From Desulfitobacterium metallireducens DSM 15288 (lineage in GTDB: Bacteria > Bacillota > Desulfitobacteriia > Desulfitobacteriales > Desulfitobacteriaceae): a stretch of 64,000 nucleotides of DNA. Both the position numbers and the translations under genes were made by a program. Shown one piece after another: positions 8,010-16,710 of the stretch. The notes beneath the pieces are model-generated. The model was not told the origin of the DNA and made no database searches. It saw only the letters and a list, made by a program, of their open reading frames with translations. Positions within the stretch are counted from its first letter, which is position 1; each line of letters starts with the position of its first letter. The stretch is taken from positions 1,736,001 to 1,800,000 of the forward strand of contig NZ_CP007032.1 of the NCBI RefSeq assembly GCF_000231405.2, in the 5' to 3' direction.

Positions 8010-8624
8010 ATGTCTAACTTCATACTTATCACCGGCGGAGCACGCAGCGGTAAAAGCACCTTTGCTGAACAACTCGCTGCCCACCCCGGTCGACCCGTTA
8101 TCTATATTGCTACAGCGCAAGTCTTCGATAAGGAAATGGCATGGCGAGTCCAAAAACACCAACAGCAACGCCCCAGCAACTGGGAACTCATTGAAGAACC
8201 GTTCGATATTCCTTCAGTGTTGGAAGGAATCCGCAGTGAAAATGCAGTTATCCTGCTGGATTGCGTGACAATCTGGCTTTCTAATCTCATGCTTAAGTCC
8301 TTGAGCTCTTCTTCAGATTCCCATTACCCCGATACCTTAACTCCCGAAGCAGAGGAAAAAATACTCGACCAAGTTCGAAAAGCTGCAACCCTGGCCCAGG
8401 AAATAACTCCGCAGGTCATTATGGTAACAAATGAAGTGGGACAAGGAATCGTCCCTGATAATCCGATGTCCCGCTCTTACCGGGATTTAGCAGGACGAGG
8501 CAACCAGCTACTTGCTCACAAAGCTGATAAAGTCTTCTGGGTCGTTTCAGGTTACCCCCTTGAAGTTAAACAATCAGGGCAGGAACTTCTAGATTCTTTA
8601 AAACCACGACAGGAGCATCATTAA
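8010..8624 (+). CDS. cobU: Adenosylcobinamide kinase / adenosylcobinamide-phosphate guanylyltransferase
   Basis: A 204-aa bifunctional enzyme that phosphorylates adenosylcobinamide and then transfers GMP to give adenosylcobinamide-GDP. The P-loop ITGGARSGKSTFAE is at residues 7-20. The histidine expected to be guanylylated lies in VQKHQQQRPSNWE (about residue 50). VTNEVGQGIVP and SYRDLAGRGNQLLA are further CobU signatures. Two bases separate it from cobS, so the two form an operon. Confidence 0.94.
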   Translation: MSNFILITGGARSGKSTFAEQLAAHPGRPVIYIATAQVFDKEMAWRVQKHQQQRPSNWELIEEPFDIPSVLEGIRSENAVILLDCVTIWLSNLMLKSLSSSSDSHYPDTLTPEAEEKILDQVRKAATLAQEITPQVIMVTNEVGQGIVPDNPMSRSYRDLAGRGNQLLAHKADKVFWVVSGYPLEVKQSGQELLDSLKPRQEHH

Positions 8625-8626
8625 TT

Positions 8627-9403
8627 ATGCGTGGATTTATAATTGCTGCAACCTTTTTGACACGCCTCCCTTTCCCCGCACCAACAGACGTCTCCCAAGA
8701 AGAATTTACTGCTAGTCAGCGTTATTATCCGATCGTCGGTCTGCTGCTTGGCGTTATTTTGAGCTTAAGTGCTCTCCTTTTGCTAAACTTTTATCCCCCC
8801 CTTGTTGTTGCTACTGCCTTGATTATTGAAGAATTAATTTTAACAGGCGGCATTCATATGGATGGCTTCATGGATAGCATGGATGCCCTCTGGTCAGCTC
8901 GGACCCCTGAAAAAATGCTTGAAATCATGAAAGACAGCCGAGTTGGATCGTTTGGTGCTTTAAGCGCAAGCGCCCTTCTCCTCCTCAAATTCACACTCGT
9001 AGCAGGACTTCTTCAAGAAAGCGTTCCCCTCGTGTCCTTTTCCACTCATTTTGCACCTATTTTAACCCTACTTATCATGCCGATACTATCACGTTGGGTT
9101 TTTATGTTTGGAATTCTCTTTTATCCCTATGCTCGCGAAGAAGGACTCGGGCAAGGGTTTCACGAAAGTTCACTTCAAAAGCCCTTATTTTTTACTATAG
9201 AAGGCTTAATATGCTTGGCTCTGACCGTTTATCTTTTAGGTTTGGCTGGTTTGATTGGTTTTCTCTTCTCCATTCTCTTTATTTACTACTTTTCAAAGAA
9301 AGTCGCACGCCTTTTGGGCGGATTAACCGGAGATCTATACGGGGCCAGCATTGAACTCTCAGAGATACTTTTTTTAATCGGCGTAATCCCCTTCTTTAGG
9401 TAA
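8627..9403 (+). CDS. cobS: Adenosylcobinamide-GDP ribazoletransferase (cobalamin synthase)
   Basis: A 258-aa integral membrane enzyme joining adenosylcobinamide-GDP to alpha-ribazole(-phosphate), the last assembly step of the nucleotide loop. The start MRGFIIAATFLTRLPFP, the acidic membrane motif GGIHMDGFMDSMDALWS and the LGGLTGDLYGASIELSE motif near the C-terminus are diagnostic. There are several hydrophobic helices. It follows cobU by two bases and is closed by a strong terminator. Only salvage/assembly genes are visible here, not the de novo corrin ring genes. Confidence 0.94.
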   Translation: MRGFIIAATFLTRLPFPAPTDVSQEEFTASQRYYPIVGLLLGVILSLSALLLLNFYPPLVVATALIIEELILTGGIHMDGFMDSMDALWSARTPEKMLEIMKDSRVGSFGALSASALLLLKFTLVAGLLQESVPLVSFSTHFAPILTLLIMPILSRWVFMFGILFYPYAREEGLGQGFHESSLQKPLFFTIEGLICLALTVYLLGLAGLIGFLFSILFIYYFSKKVARLLGGLTGDLYGASIELSEILFLIGVIPFFR

Positions 9404-9450
9404 ACCTAGATCTAATATTTCAGCTATCTAAGTTCAAAATAATGAGTAAA

Positions 9451-9505
9451 GAAGCCGTTATCTTGAGCTCCTCAACAATGAGGAACTTCAAAATAACGGC
9501 TTCTT
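9451..9505 (+). terminator. Terminator after cobS
   Basis: GAAGCCGTTAT (9451-9461) pairs perfectly with ATAACGGCTTC (9493-9503), with further internal pairing, followed by TTTT. It touches the stop codon of the convergent diguanylate cyclase gene and may serve both strands. Confidence 0.8.
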
Positions 9506-11353
9506 TTAATGAAAAACGATCTGCCCTTTGCCCATATTTTTTCCAATATAAAGACGTTGATCTGCCAGACGGTACAATTCTTCGTAATTCCGCCCTTCCG
9601 CAGGAAATTCAACGACACCAATACTTACGTCAAGCCCAAACTGTTTAAGACCAAGGTTTCCTTTCATTCGTTCAATAACCTTCCGGGCTTCCGGTGAGAA
9701 GTGCAAATCCGTCAAAACAACCGTAAATTCATCTCCTCCAGTCCTAGAAACAATATCAGATTCTCGAACAGAAGCACACAGATTTTGAGCTAACGTCTTT
9801 AAGGCCAAATCTCCTGCAGGGTGACCTTGGGTATCATTGAGACGCTTAAAGAAATCAAGATCAAGAATCAAAAGCAAGAAAGAAGATTGGCGGCGAAGTG
9901 TTCCTGCCATTTCCTCACGAATCCGATGATCAAACCCTTGACGGTTCAATATTCCAGTAAGTCGATCCGTAGAGGCTAGATGGGATAACTCATCGCGCTG
10001 GCGAATCGCATCTAAGGCAACTCCAACATCTCGAACATAAGCTGATACAATCTCCTGACGTTGTTCTGTCACCCATTCTAAATCATCCATTAACCAAAGT
10101 TCACCCATAAGCCCGCTATGGTTGACAATCGGTTGGATAAGAATCTTACGCCAGTGCTCAGGATTATCCCCAACCTCCAAGAAATGTGACACCGCATGTG
10201 GATTGGTAAAACGATCATACTTATCTCGTTCCATTTGTTTCCATACCCAATCTTTCCATGCCCATTCTGCTTGTTTCAACCGCCCAAAGGGAGCACGAAT
10301 TATCCATTCTCCCTGTTCATATAGGAAGAAAAAACCCCCCGGAAGAAAGAGGATTTCCATTGCCATTTCACCGGCTTCTGTGAGAAGTTGCTCCTCTGTA
10401 TCGGCTTGGACAAGAATTTCCGTGCCTCGCAGCAGTAAGGTCAAAGCCTGTTCTCGTTCTAAAGCCGCCATTCTCAGCTGTTGTTCATAGACAAAGGAAG
10501 AGACGAACGGAACAATTTGCCGTAACCAGTAAATATTTTCATTGTCAATATTCTCTCGTTCTTGGGTAAAAAGAACGATCTGTCCCAATGTTTGACCAAA
10601 ATGGTTAAGCGGTATACTCACAAGTGTTACAAGTCCAAACTCTTTAAGAGGCTTAACCCAAGCTTCGTTAAGCTGATCAAGATTATACCGAATAAGTTGA
10701 TGCTGCTCATTTTTTTCCGTCTTAGAGAAATGATTAACCCAATCCAATCCAAATTCAGGAGGGAGCTTGTTTTCCACATAGGATCGTAGTTCTTCACTAG
10801 AGGTACTGACGGAAACCACTCCATATTCTCCCTCTGTCCAAAGCCATACCCCAACCATCGAAACTTGGAAAAGATCTAAAACCCGACGCGTCACAATCTT
10901 TAAAGCCGCAAACTGGTCTTCCTCACGGGCCATATCCTGCGCAAGATTTAAAACATCGTTAGCCCGTATTTTATCGTGAAACTCTGTTATAGAGAAACAG
11001 GCACCTTGGACTTCAGCAGATTCATCTAATAACGGAACCCCAACAATTAGACCCCGTTTCTCACTGTCCGCCCGCCAACCCTGCTTTTTTATGACTACTC
11101 TGTCTTTTTTGTAAAGAATTTCTTTAAACCAGGGAAGTTCTTCCGTTGACATCCCTTGAAATATTCCAGTTTCAATAAATGCACCTGGACTTGTATAGAG
11201 TACTTTCTTACGGTTTGTAACAATCCATTCATGCTCTTTTTCGCATATAGCAGATAAAAGGTGCTGAAGTATCGGCATATATTCTTGGATTTTTTGTTCG
11301 AACACAGATTCCACACCCTTACGTTCTCCACACTTCTCCCAATATTTTATCAT
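9506..11353 (-). CDS. GAF-domain diguanylate cyclase (GGDEF)
   Basis: A 615-aa cytoplasmic protein with no membrane segment. The N-terminal part to about residue 440 is built of sensory GAF-like modules. The C-terminal 170 residues form a GGDEF domain with the intact active site RTGGDEF (near residue 540), substrate motif LDLDFFKRLND and an inhibitory I-site RESD exactly five residues before GGDEF. It should therefore make cyclic di-GMP and be product-inhibited. The first start (ATG 11353) lacks a strong ribosome site; internal GTG codons within the first 20 codons are alternatives. It lies convergent to cobS; an HD-GYP protein 14 kb away could be an opposing activity. Confidence 0.9.
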   Translation of the reverse strand: MIKYWEKCGERKGVESVFEQKIQEYMPILQHLLSAICEKEHEWIVTNRKKVLYTSPGAFIETGIFQGMSTEELPWFKEILYKKDRVVIKKQGWRADSEKRGLIVGVPLLDESAEVQGACFSITEFHDKIRANDVLNLAQDMAREEDQFAALKIVTRRVLDLFQVSMVGVWLWTEGEYGVVSVSTSSEELRSYVENKLPPEFGLDWVNHFSKTEKNEQHQLIRYNLDQLNEAWVKPLKEFGLVTLVSIPLNHFGQTLGQIVLFTQERENIDNENIYWLRQIVPFVSSFVYEQQLRMAALEREQALTLLLRGTEILVQADTEEQLLTEAGEMAMEILFLPGGFFFLYEQGEWIIRAPFGRLKQAEWAWKDWVWKQMERDKYDRFTNPHAVSHFLEVGDNPEHWRKILIQPIVNHSGLMGELWLMDDLEWVTEQRQEIVSAYVRDVGVALDAIRQRDELSHLASTDRLTGILNRQGFDHRIREEMAGTLRRQSSFLLLILDLDFFKRLNDTQGHPAGDLALKTLAQNLCASVRESDIVSRTGGDEFTVVLTDLHFSPEARKVIERMKGNLGLKQFGLDVSIGVVEFPAEGRNYEELYRLADQRLYIGKNMGKGQIVFH

Positions 11354-11404
11354 AAAAAACTCACTACAGGGAATTGATTAAAAACTTATTCTTTTCACAC
11401 TCCG

Positions 11405-11433
11405 TTGTACATTGAATTGAGATCAGCTATACT
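11405..11433 (+). promoter_or_regulatory. Sigma-A-type promoter of the TVP38-family gene
   Basis: TTGTAC (11405-11410), 17-base spacer, TATACT (11428-11433), located 34 bases upstream of the ATG, with GGGGAG as ribosome site. Confidence 0.6.
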
Positions 11434-11467
11434 TTTGCTAAAGTATGTGTAGGGGAGAAAATTAACG

Positions 11468-12118
11468 ATGTTTACACCGCAGAAAAAAGCGTCTTTTTTA
11501 ACTCTTATTCTCTCGATGATCTTAATCCTTTTTCTTTATCCCAAACTCCAGCATCCTCAGGATCTCCAAAACCTAATTCTACAACTCGGTTGGAAAGGAA
11601 TTATGCTTGATCTTCTTGTATTATCTGTGCAAATGCTTTTTCCCTTCATTCCTTTTGCCCTTCTTGCAGGGATGAATACCCTCCTCTTCGGGTGGAAGAT
11701 AGGTTTTGCTCTTTCTCTAATGGGAAGTCTTCTTGGTTCGATGCTCGGCTTTGGACTTTCCCGCACACTTGGACAAGAATGGGCTCGACCCAAATTAGCC
11801 AAGCTTGGGAAATGGGCCAAACTTTCAGAGGATAAAAATTTCTACTTGATTGTTCTCGCACGCCTCATTCCTGTACTCCCTGCAGCAGCTGTTAATTACG
11901 CTGCGGGTCTTTCACCGATAAAATTTTCCTCTTTTTTTTGGGCGACCTTATTAGGTAAAATTCCTATGATTGCCTGGGAATCTTGGGTCGGACATGATTT
12001 TTGGAACATCTTAAATCATCCCTGGCGCTTCGCTCTCGCCCTTCTCATTGGCGCACTGGGTATCAGTTGCGCTTGGTATGGTTGGAAACAATTAGACCAA
12101 CGTGATAACAAAGCTTAA
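11468..12118 (+). CDS. TVP38/TMEM64 (DedA-superfamily, VTT domain) membrane protein
   Basis: A 216-aa protein with about five hydrophobic segments. The central stretch MNTLLFGWKIGFALSLMGSLLGSMLGFGLSRTLGQEWARPKL and the later LIVLARLIPVLPAAAVNYAAGLSPI match the VTT/SNARE-associated domain, including the conserved GxxxGxxxGfxlsR and R-x-x-P-x-x-P pattern. Relatives are candidate lipid scramblases or transporters, for example of undecaprenyl phosphate in the DedA branch; no specific substrate can be read here. It is monocistronic with its own promoter and terminator. Confidence 0.85.
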   Translation: MFTPQKKASFLTLILSMILILFLYPKLQHPQDLQNLILQLGWKGIMLDLLVLSVQMLFPFIPFALLAGMNTLLFGWKIGFALSLMGSLLGSMLGFGLSRTLGQEWARPKLAKLGKWAKLSEDKNFYLIVLARLIPVLPAAAVNYAAGLSPIKFSSFFWATLLGKIPMIAWESWVGHDFWNILNHPWRFALALLIGALGISCAWYGWKQLDQRDNKA

Positions 12119-12124
12119 CACAAC

Positions 12125-12164
12125 AAAAAGGTCAGGCGTCCTATGTAAGACGGCTGACCTTTTT
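12125..12164. terminator. Bidirectional terminator
   Basis: AAAGGTCAGGCGTC (12127-12140) pairs with GACGGCTGACCTTT (12149-12162) with one mismatch, flanked by A and T runs. It serves the TVP38 gene on the plus strand and the Tim44-like gene on the minus strand. Confidence 0.8.
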
Positions 12165-12196
12165 ATTGTTGATTTCATCAATAACTTAATGCTAAC

Positions 12197-13189
12197 TTAA
12201 TGCTCATCTCCGCGAGCAATCTTTGTAATTTCCAGTGCATCTTCTTGATAAATATTAGAGAGTACCCATTGATCGTGCTCCCAACTAAATTCCCAGAATT
12301 CAGTAAAATAAAGGCGATTATCATCTTCTCCCGCGATAATCTTGCCTGAAGTATCCACTGTGTAATCAAATAAACTCGCCGAAATCATCGTAACAAAATG
12401 TTGTGCTGTATCATCCAGATGACTATGAATGAACTCAATATCACCTGCATTAAGCACTGGCTCTTTGATCACATTTCGTTCTCCCCGATTGCGCATATTC
12501 GCAAGATCTGTCTGATATTTCTGCAGAATTGTCGAACTTAAATAGACCTCGCCTCCACTCAGATCCTGCCGAGTCCAAGCGTCTTGTAGCCAAAAATAGA
12601 CCTGTCTAACCCGTCCGACCAGAAAGTCTCGATCCCAGCGGGGGAAGGTTTCTGAGTAGTAACGCATGTTTTCTCGGGTAAACTGAATAGCCTTACCAAA
12701 ACGCTGGAGATTATTCTCATTCGTAATCGGCCGTCCTGTTACATCCACAGGGGTTAGGGGCGAAGGATTACTCTCCCACTCTTGCGGAGATTGGGGTGAA
12801 TATGGGTCACCGAAACCCTTGCCCCTGCCCTTCCGTTTTCCCCAAGGACGTATTGAAGAACGTAAGGCTTTAATAATCAGAAAAGCAATAATCAACATAA
12901 ATATTAGGCTGAAAAAGCCGCCAAAGAGAGATCCCCCCCCGCCTAATCCAAAGAAAGACGGGCCCCAGAAAAACGGAAAAAAGGAGAATCCACCTAACCC
13001 ACTACTAGGAATTCCACCTGAGAACGAACCACTGCTAAAGCTACGGCCAGCGCTTCCGCCCAAACTTCCACCTAAGCTGCCACCTTTCCCCCCGCCAGCG
13101 CGAGCCAAGGCCACTGTGGCCTGGCTCGCGAAGATCATGAGGGTCATGATGGTAATATTAAATCTTTTCGTCCACCTCTTCATGATCAA
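12197..13189 (-). CDS. Secreted/membrane Tim44-like domain protein
   Basis: A 330-aa protein. Residues 1-30 form a signal peptide ending at ALARA. Residues 31-80 are a Gly/Ser-rich low-complexity segment (GGKGGSLGGSLGGSAGRSFS and following), then a hydrophobic helix (LFGGFFSLIFMLIIAFLIIKAL) anchors it. The C-terminal 170 residues (from about AIQFTRENMRYYSE) resemble the Tim44-like domain found in many bacterial membrane proteins of unknown role. It lies 27 bases downstream of pspA on the same strand and probably shares its transcript, which suggests an envelope-maintenance function. Confidence 0.78.
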   Translation of the reverse strand: MIMKRWTKRFNITIMTLMIFASQATVALARAGGGKGGSLGGSLGGSAGRSFSSGSFSGGIPSSGLGGFSFFPFFWGPSFFGLGGGGSLFGGFFSLIFMLIIAFLIIKALRSSIRPWGKRKGRGKGFGDPYSPQSPQEWESNPSPLTPVDVTGRPITNENNLQRFGKAIQFTRENMRYYSETFPRWDRDFLVGRVRQVYFWLQDAWTRQDLSGGEVYLSSTILQKYQTDLANMRNRGERNVIKEPVLNAGDIEFIHSHLDDTAQHFVTMISASLFDYTVDTSGKIIAGEDDNRLYFTEFWEFSWEHDQWVLSNIYQEDALEITKIARGDEH

Positions 13190-13216
13190 ACACCTACTTT
13201 AATCTTTCACTTTTTT

Positions 13217-13897
13217 CTATTCTTCCTTTTTTAACTGTGCTTTTAATTTCGCTAATTCATCCTCAACTTCTGAATCAGCTTGACCCTTTTTCAACTCAGC
13301 GAATTGATCATCTAAAGAATTTCCGGTGCTCATCATTGTTTTAGAAGCTTTAGCTTCAGCTTCCATCCGTTCTACACGATCCTCCATCCGATCGATATTC
13401 CCCATAGGATCCATTTTCGACATACCGGATATCGTATCATTGGCCTTTTTCATTGTTTCGGCACGTCGTTGGCGCATCACAAGATTATTTCGTTCCGATT
13501 TAGCCTTCTCTAATTTTTCAGTTAAGATACGTAGATTTTCTTTTAAATCTTCAACAGCAGTGGTCTGATCGGCCAACTGGGTTTGAAAATCTGTTACGCT
13601 TGTCTCCGCTTGTTTTTTCAGAGTTAACGCTGTACGTGCTAAATCATCTTTGCCCTGCTGAACAGCTAAACCGGCTTGCTCTGTCCGTTGAGCAATTTCC
13701 TTGCTCAGAGTCACGATGCGCTCTTCAAGTTGAATTTTGTCCGCTACTGCGCGATTCACTTGAATTTGGAAATTTCGAACTTCATCAGTCGCTTGCTCGA
13801 TATAGAGGTTTAACATTTTTTCTGGATTTTCTGACTTATTCACCAAATCCATAACATTAGCCTGCACCAAATCTTTAACGCGAGTAAATAAACCCAT
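13217..13897 (-). CDS. pspA: PspA/IM30-family envelope-stress protein
   Basis: A 226-aa, almost wholly helical, heptad-rich protein beginning MGLFTRVKDLVQANVMDLVNKSEN, the canonical PspA/Vipp1 amphipathic N-terminus, and continuing as long coiled coils (KSERNNLVMRQRRAETMKKAND). Members bind stressed membranes and form ESCRT-III-like rings. The start at 13897 is chosen because GGGAG lies 9 bases upstream; the reading frame is open six codons further. It heads the pspA-Tim44-like pair. About 290 bases upstream lies a minus-strand riboswitch and terminator that would be read in the same direction. Confidence 0.9.
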   Translation of the reverse strand: MGLFTRVKDLVQANVMDLVNKSENPEKMLNLYIEQATDEVRNFQIQVNRAVADKIQLEERIVTLSKEIAQRTEQAGLAVQQGKDDLARTALTLKKQAETSVTDFQTQLADQTTAVEDLKENLRILTEKLEKAKSERNNLVMRQRRAETMKKANDTISGMSKMDPMGNIDRMEDRVERMEAEAKASKTMMSTGNSLDDQFAELKKGQADSEVEDELAKLKAQLKKEE

Positions 13898-14187
13898 TTT
13901 AATTTCTCCCTTCAATTCTACCTTATTTATATATTTAACATATGACTAGATATAACTATAACTTTACACATTATGATCTGCTTTAACCCTTAATCTTCAT
14001 TCTACCCCCATTCAATATAATCCTCTAATTTTAATATAAAAGGAATTTGAGCTTTTAGCAGGTTAGAAGTCGAGCCGTTTACTTTTAGTATAACAAAGAG
14101 GTTAGACGAAATCATGAAATAAAAATGAACTTTCCATGAATTATAATCCCATGAATTTGAATCTTTTTGCCTCTGTTCACCACCTTA

Positions 14188-14229
14188 ATAAAAAAATAAA
14201 GACCTTACCCCCTGCTGTGGGTAAGGTCT
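14188..14229 (-). terminator. Terminator of the orphan riboswitch
   Basis: On the minus strand AAGACCTTACCC-type stem: GACCTTACCC (plus 14201-14210) pairs with GGGTAAGGTC (14219-14228), followed on the minus strand by a run of Ts (14199-14188). It directly follows the yybP-ykoY-like aptamer. Confidence 0.85.
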
Positions 14230-14330
14230 TGCAATTTCGTAAACGTTGATAGCACCGAGTCCACATCGGACTGATTGACGACACTATCGACGGCATTTCT
14301 GCCGCTCGCTACTCCCCTTACTTATGCGTT
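14214..14330 (-). promoter_or_regulatory. yybP-ykoY-type (Mn2+) riboswitch, no cognate gene downstream
   Basis: Read on the minus strand this region begins with AGGGGAGTAGC, contains the GTCGTCAATCAGT and TCGGTGCTATCAAC core and ends in GCAAGACC plus a terminator, the same arrangement as the clear yybP-ykoY element at 18525 in this window. The family senses Mn2+ and usually controls TerC, MntP or P-type ATPase genes. Here the next gene on the strand is pspA, 290 bases beyond the terminator and with its own ribosome site. A strong promoter precedes the element, so a transcript is likely. It could control pspA by read-through, act as a stand-alone RNA, or be a remnant. Confidence 0.75.
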
Positions 14331-14367
14331 TTTCCACTTCAATTAGAACCAGAAAAACTATATTTAT

Positions 14368-14396
14368 ATAATATGCGAAAGAGAGATTAAAGTCAA
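14368..14396 (-). promoter_or_regulatory. Promoter of the orphan riboswitch
   Basis: On the minus strand TTGACT (14396-14391), a 17-base spacer and TATTAT (14373-14368) lie about 40 bases before the aptamer. The rest of the 13.9-14.5 kb spacer shows no coding frame that I can support. Confidence 0.7.
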
Positions 14397-14513
14397 ACCA
14401 GATTCCGATCTAATTTCCAGTTCTACGTTCTCTCTTTAAACGGCTTTAGCCTAATCTTCTCCTGCACAGTCAAGCAATCTCGTTCTCTCTTCTTTTTTCC
14501 AACTCATTCTAAA

Positions 14514-15272
14514 TTATCGCTTAGACCAACGTGTTTGGGCCAGAGCTAAAGCTACCTCTTCTTCACCATCCCTTTCCAGAATCTGATGAACATAATGCGC
14601 CTCCTGGTCCACTCTCTGCTGTTCTTCTGTTACCGATTGGATCATTTGACCATAAGTACTTTCTTTCTTATAGACAACCTCAAGTGAAGAAATTCGATAT
14701 GTTCGATACACTTCTTCAGGAATCGTCTCCAACACCCACTCAATATATTTAGCATTATTAACATGATCATTAGTATCTATGTCACTTCGCCGGATCATAA
14801 ATTTACTCCGTTTCTTTTCTCTTGTTTGACTCATCTTTAATTCTGGGAAAGGAAAAGAAAGGGCTTTGTCCGGGAAAATGTGATAAGCATCACTAACCTC
14901 CTGTGGTATACGAGTCGGTCGCCTTTTCTCTAAATTCAGGAAAATCCATAAGGAACTCGCCCGGGCAATCACCTTATCTTGAGAATTTAGGACTAAAAAT
15001 TCGCGGTCACCATAGAAACGTTGAAAATGTGAAGGCCAGGTCTGAATTTTAACTTTCTCTCCGTAATGAGGATACTGATCCATTTCAATCTGCCACTGAC
15101 TTAAAACCCAACCATACCCCTTCTCTTTCAGACGGGTTACCCCATACCCTACTGCTTCAGAGTGAGCAATGGCTGTCTCTTCTAGAAAGTTGAGGAGTGC
15201 CAGCGGTGTTAGTTCTTGATAAAAATCAACCTCATAGTAATGGACTTCAAATTCTTTTTGAAACTTCTTCAC
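14514..15272 (-). CDS. Acyl-ACP thioesterase (FatA/FatB-like)
   Basis: A 252-aa double hot-dog protein. The N-terminal hot-dog reads HYYEVDFYQELTPLALLNFLEETAIAHSEAVGYG and GWVLSQWQIEMDQYPHYGEKVKIQTW; the second begins at RRSDIDTNDHVNNAKYIEWVLETIP, which carries the conserved D-N-x-H-V-N-N-x-x-Y active-site element (PF01643). It hydrolyses acyl-ACP to free fatty acid and ACP. Its first 26 bases overlap the end of norB, so it is translationally linked to the nitric-oxide reductase genes, an unusual partnership. No terminator is obvious downstream before the orphan riboswitch promoter. Confidence 0.88.
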   Translation of the reverse strand: MKKFQKEFEVHYYEVDFYQELTPLALLNFLEETAIAHSEAVGYGVTRLKEKGYGWVLSQWQIEMDQYPHYGEKVKIQTWPSHFQRFYGDREFLVLNSQDKVIARASSLWIFLNLEKRRPTRIPQEVSDAYHIFPDKALSFPFPELKMSQTREKKRSKFMIRRSDIDTNDHVNNAKYIEWVLETIPEEVYRTYRISSLEVVYKKESTYGQMIQSVTEEQQRVDQEAHYVHQILERDGEEEVALALAQTRWSKR

Positions 15273-16710
15273 TTATTTTTCCATCCTCTCTCGTTAGCCA
15301 CCAGACATTAACTATTCTCCAGCCGAAGAGTATACTCCCCACCGTATAAAAAGAACCGCCCGCTACCCGAGCGAGTAAATACGGACTTATCAACCCCTGA
15401 ACTTGCGTAAAATCCATCCCTAAGTACCGCCATAGATAACTTTGTAAAAATCCCGCTACAAGAAGGCTTGAACTCATGGTTATAACTCCCAGATTCAAAA
15501 AGAGAACACCGGCAACAGCCCAAATATAGCTCTTTCGGGAAAGGACTGTGCCACGACTTAGAATAGCGTGAGATCCCGCTAAAACTAGAAAACCCATGAC
15601 TCCAAATAATGCCAAATGGGCATGTCCAGACGTGATATAGGTTCCATGCGTATAAAGATTAACCCACGGTATCGTCATTAACATTCCGAGCATCGAAGCA
15701 CCCGTCAGGTGATAAAGCAAACTACTCAAAATCATCCATAAGGTAAGCTTTTCCACTCGTTTCAGTGGACGATGTCTCTTCAATCCTTTATACGTTAAAT
15801 GAGCAAGTAAGATCACAGGGATCATTTGAATTAGGCTGAAAACTACGCCAATAATTAACCAAATTGCTGGATATCCAATCCAATAATAATGATGTCCTGT
15901 ACCAAACAGACCCCCGCTAACCGCCAAACTCGCTTCGAGATAAAGCCATTTCTCCATATCTTTCTTTTCAACTAACCCTGATGCAATAAAAAAGGATGCA
16001 ATAAAGCCGCTGGTTATCAACTCAAAGGCCATTTCCTCCCAAAGATGGACGACCCAATACTTTACTGCTTCATCAACTATCGGATTAGTATAGTTGAGCA
16101 CATTCGGGATTAATAAAAGGCCAAGAAAAACCATTCCTCCCGTCATAATCGCGGACGCCGGAGTTATATGCTGCTTAGATTTTTTCAACGTTTGGATCAG
16201 ATTATAAGCACACAGCAGAATGGCTAAAGAAATTCCAGCATAGAACATCGGCAGACCATCAAGAAACTCCCGACCATTTCCGATGCGGAAGGTCAACGTC
16301 CCCAACAATCCTGCCGTCGACAATACAACAATCCAAAATTGCCAACGGACAATTTTAAGTGAATATAAATCAGCCTTCAGTTCATCGACGGTAAAGAAAT
16401 ATACCATTCCCATCGCGCCGATTAAGGGCCAGCAGGTTGCCAATCCAAGATGAACAGAACGGCCATATTCATAAGGAACCGGAGAGGGTAAATCAGGTAC
16501 CACGAGTGAAGTTGCTCCTAAAATGGCCACAAATCCCTGTACGACAAATAATGCACACGCCAAAAATGCGAATCGTCGGGAGAGCGCTTGCCCACCTCGC
16601 TTTTTCCCATTTTCCTTTTCGACACGGGCCTTCTGATCTTCATCATTTTGACGTGTTTTCTTTAGGATTTTAGAAATGATAAACCCTAGAACCGTCTGAT
16701 TTAGTTTCAT
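15247..16710 (-). CDS. norB: Nitric oxide reductase large subunit (cNOR type)
   Basis: A 487-aa, twelve-helix heme-copper-superfamily protein predicted to reduce NO to N2O. Metal-ligand motifs are all present: RSVHLGLATCW (low-spin heme), VVHLWEEMAFE (FeB histidine and the NOR-type glutamate), GTGHHYYWIG (two FeB histidines), and TSGHAHLALFGVMGFL (heme ligands). No Cu-B tyrosine motif is apparent, as expected for NOR. Start at ATG 16710 overlaps the norC stop as ATGA; the frame is open twelve codons further. With norC just upstream it forms a cytochrome-c-dependent NOR, probably for NO detoxification in this anaerobe. Confidence 0.88.
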   Translation of the reverse strand: MKLNQTVLGFIISKILKKTRQNDEDQKARVEKENGKKRGGQALSRRFAFLACALFVVQGFVAILGATSLVVPDLPSPVPYEYGRSVHLGLATCWPLIGAMGMVYFFTVDELKADLYSLKIVRWQFWIVVLSTAGLLGTLTFRIGNGREFLDGLPMFYAGISLAILLCAYNLIQTLKKSKQHITPASAIMTGGMVFLGLLLIPNVLNYTNPIVDEAVKYWVVHLWEEMAFELITSGFIASFFIASGLVEKKDMEKWLYLEASLAVSGGLFGTGHHYYWIGYPAIWLIIGVVFSLIQMIPVILLAHLTYKGLKRHRPLKRVEKLTLWMILSSLLYHLTGASMLGMLMTIPWVNLYTHGTYITSGHAHLALFGVMGFLVLAGSHAILSRGTVLSRKSYIWAVAGVLFLNLGVITMSSSLLVAGFLQSYLWRYLGMDFTQVQGLISPYLLARVAGGSFYTVGSILFGWRIVNVWWLTREDGKISEEVSKRI

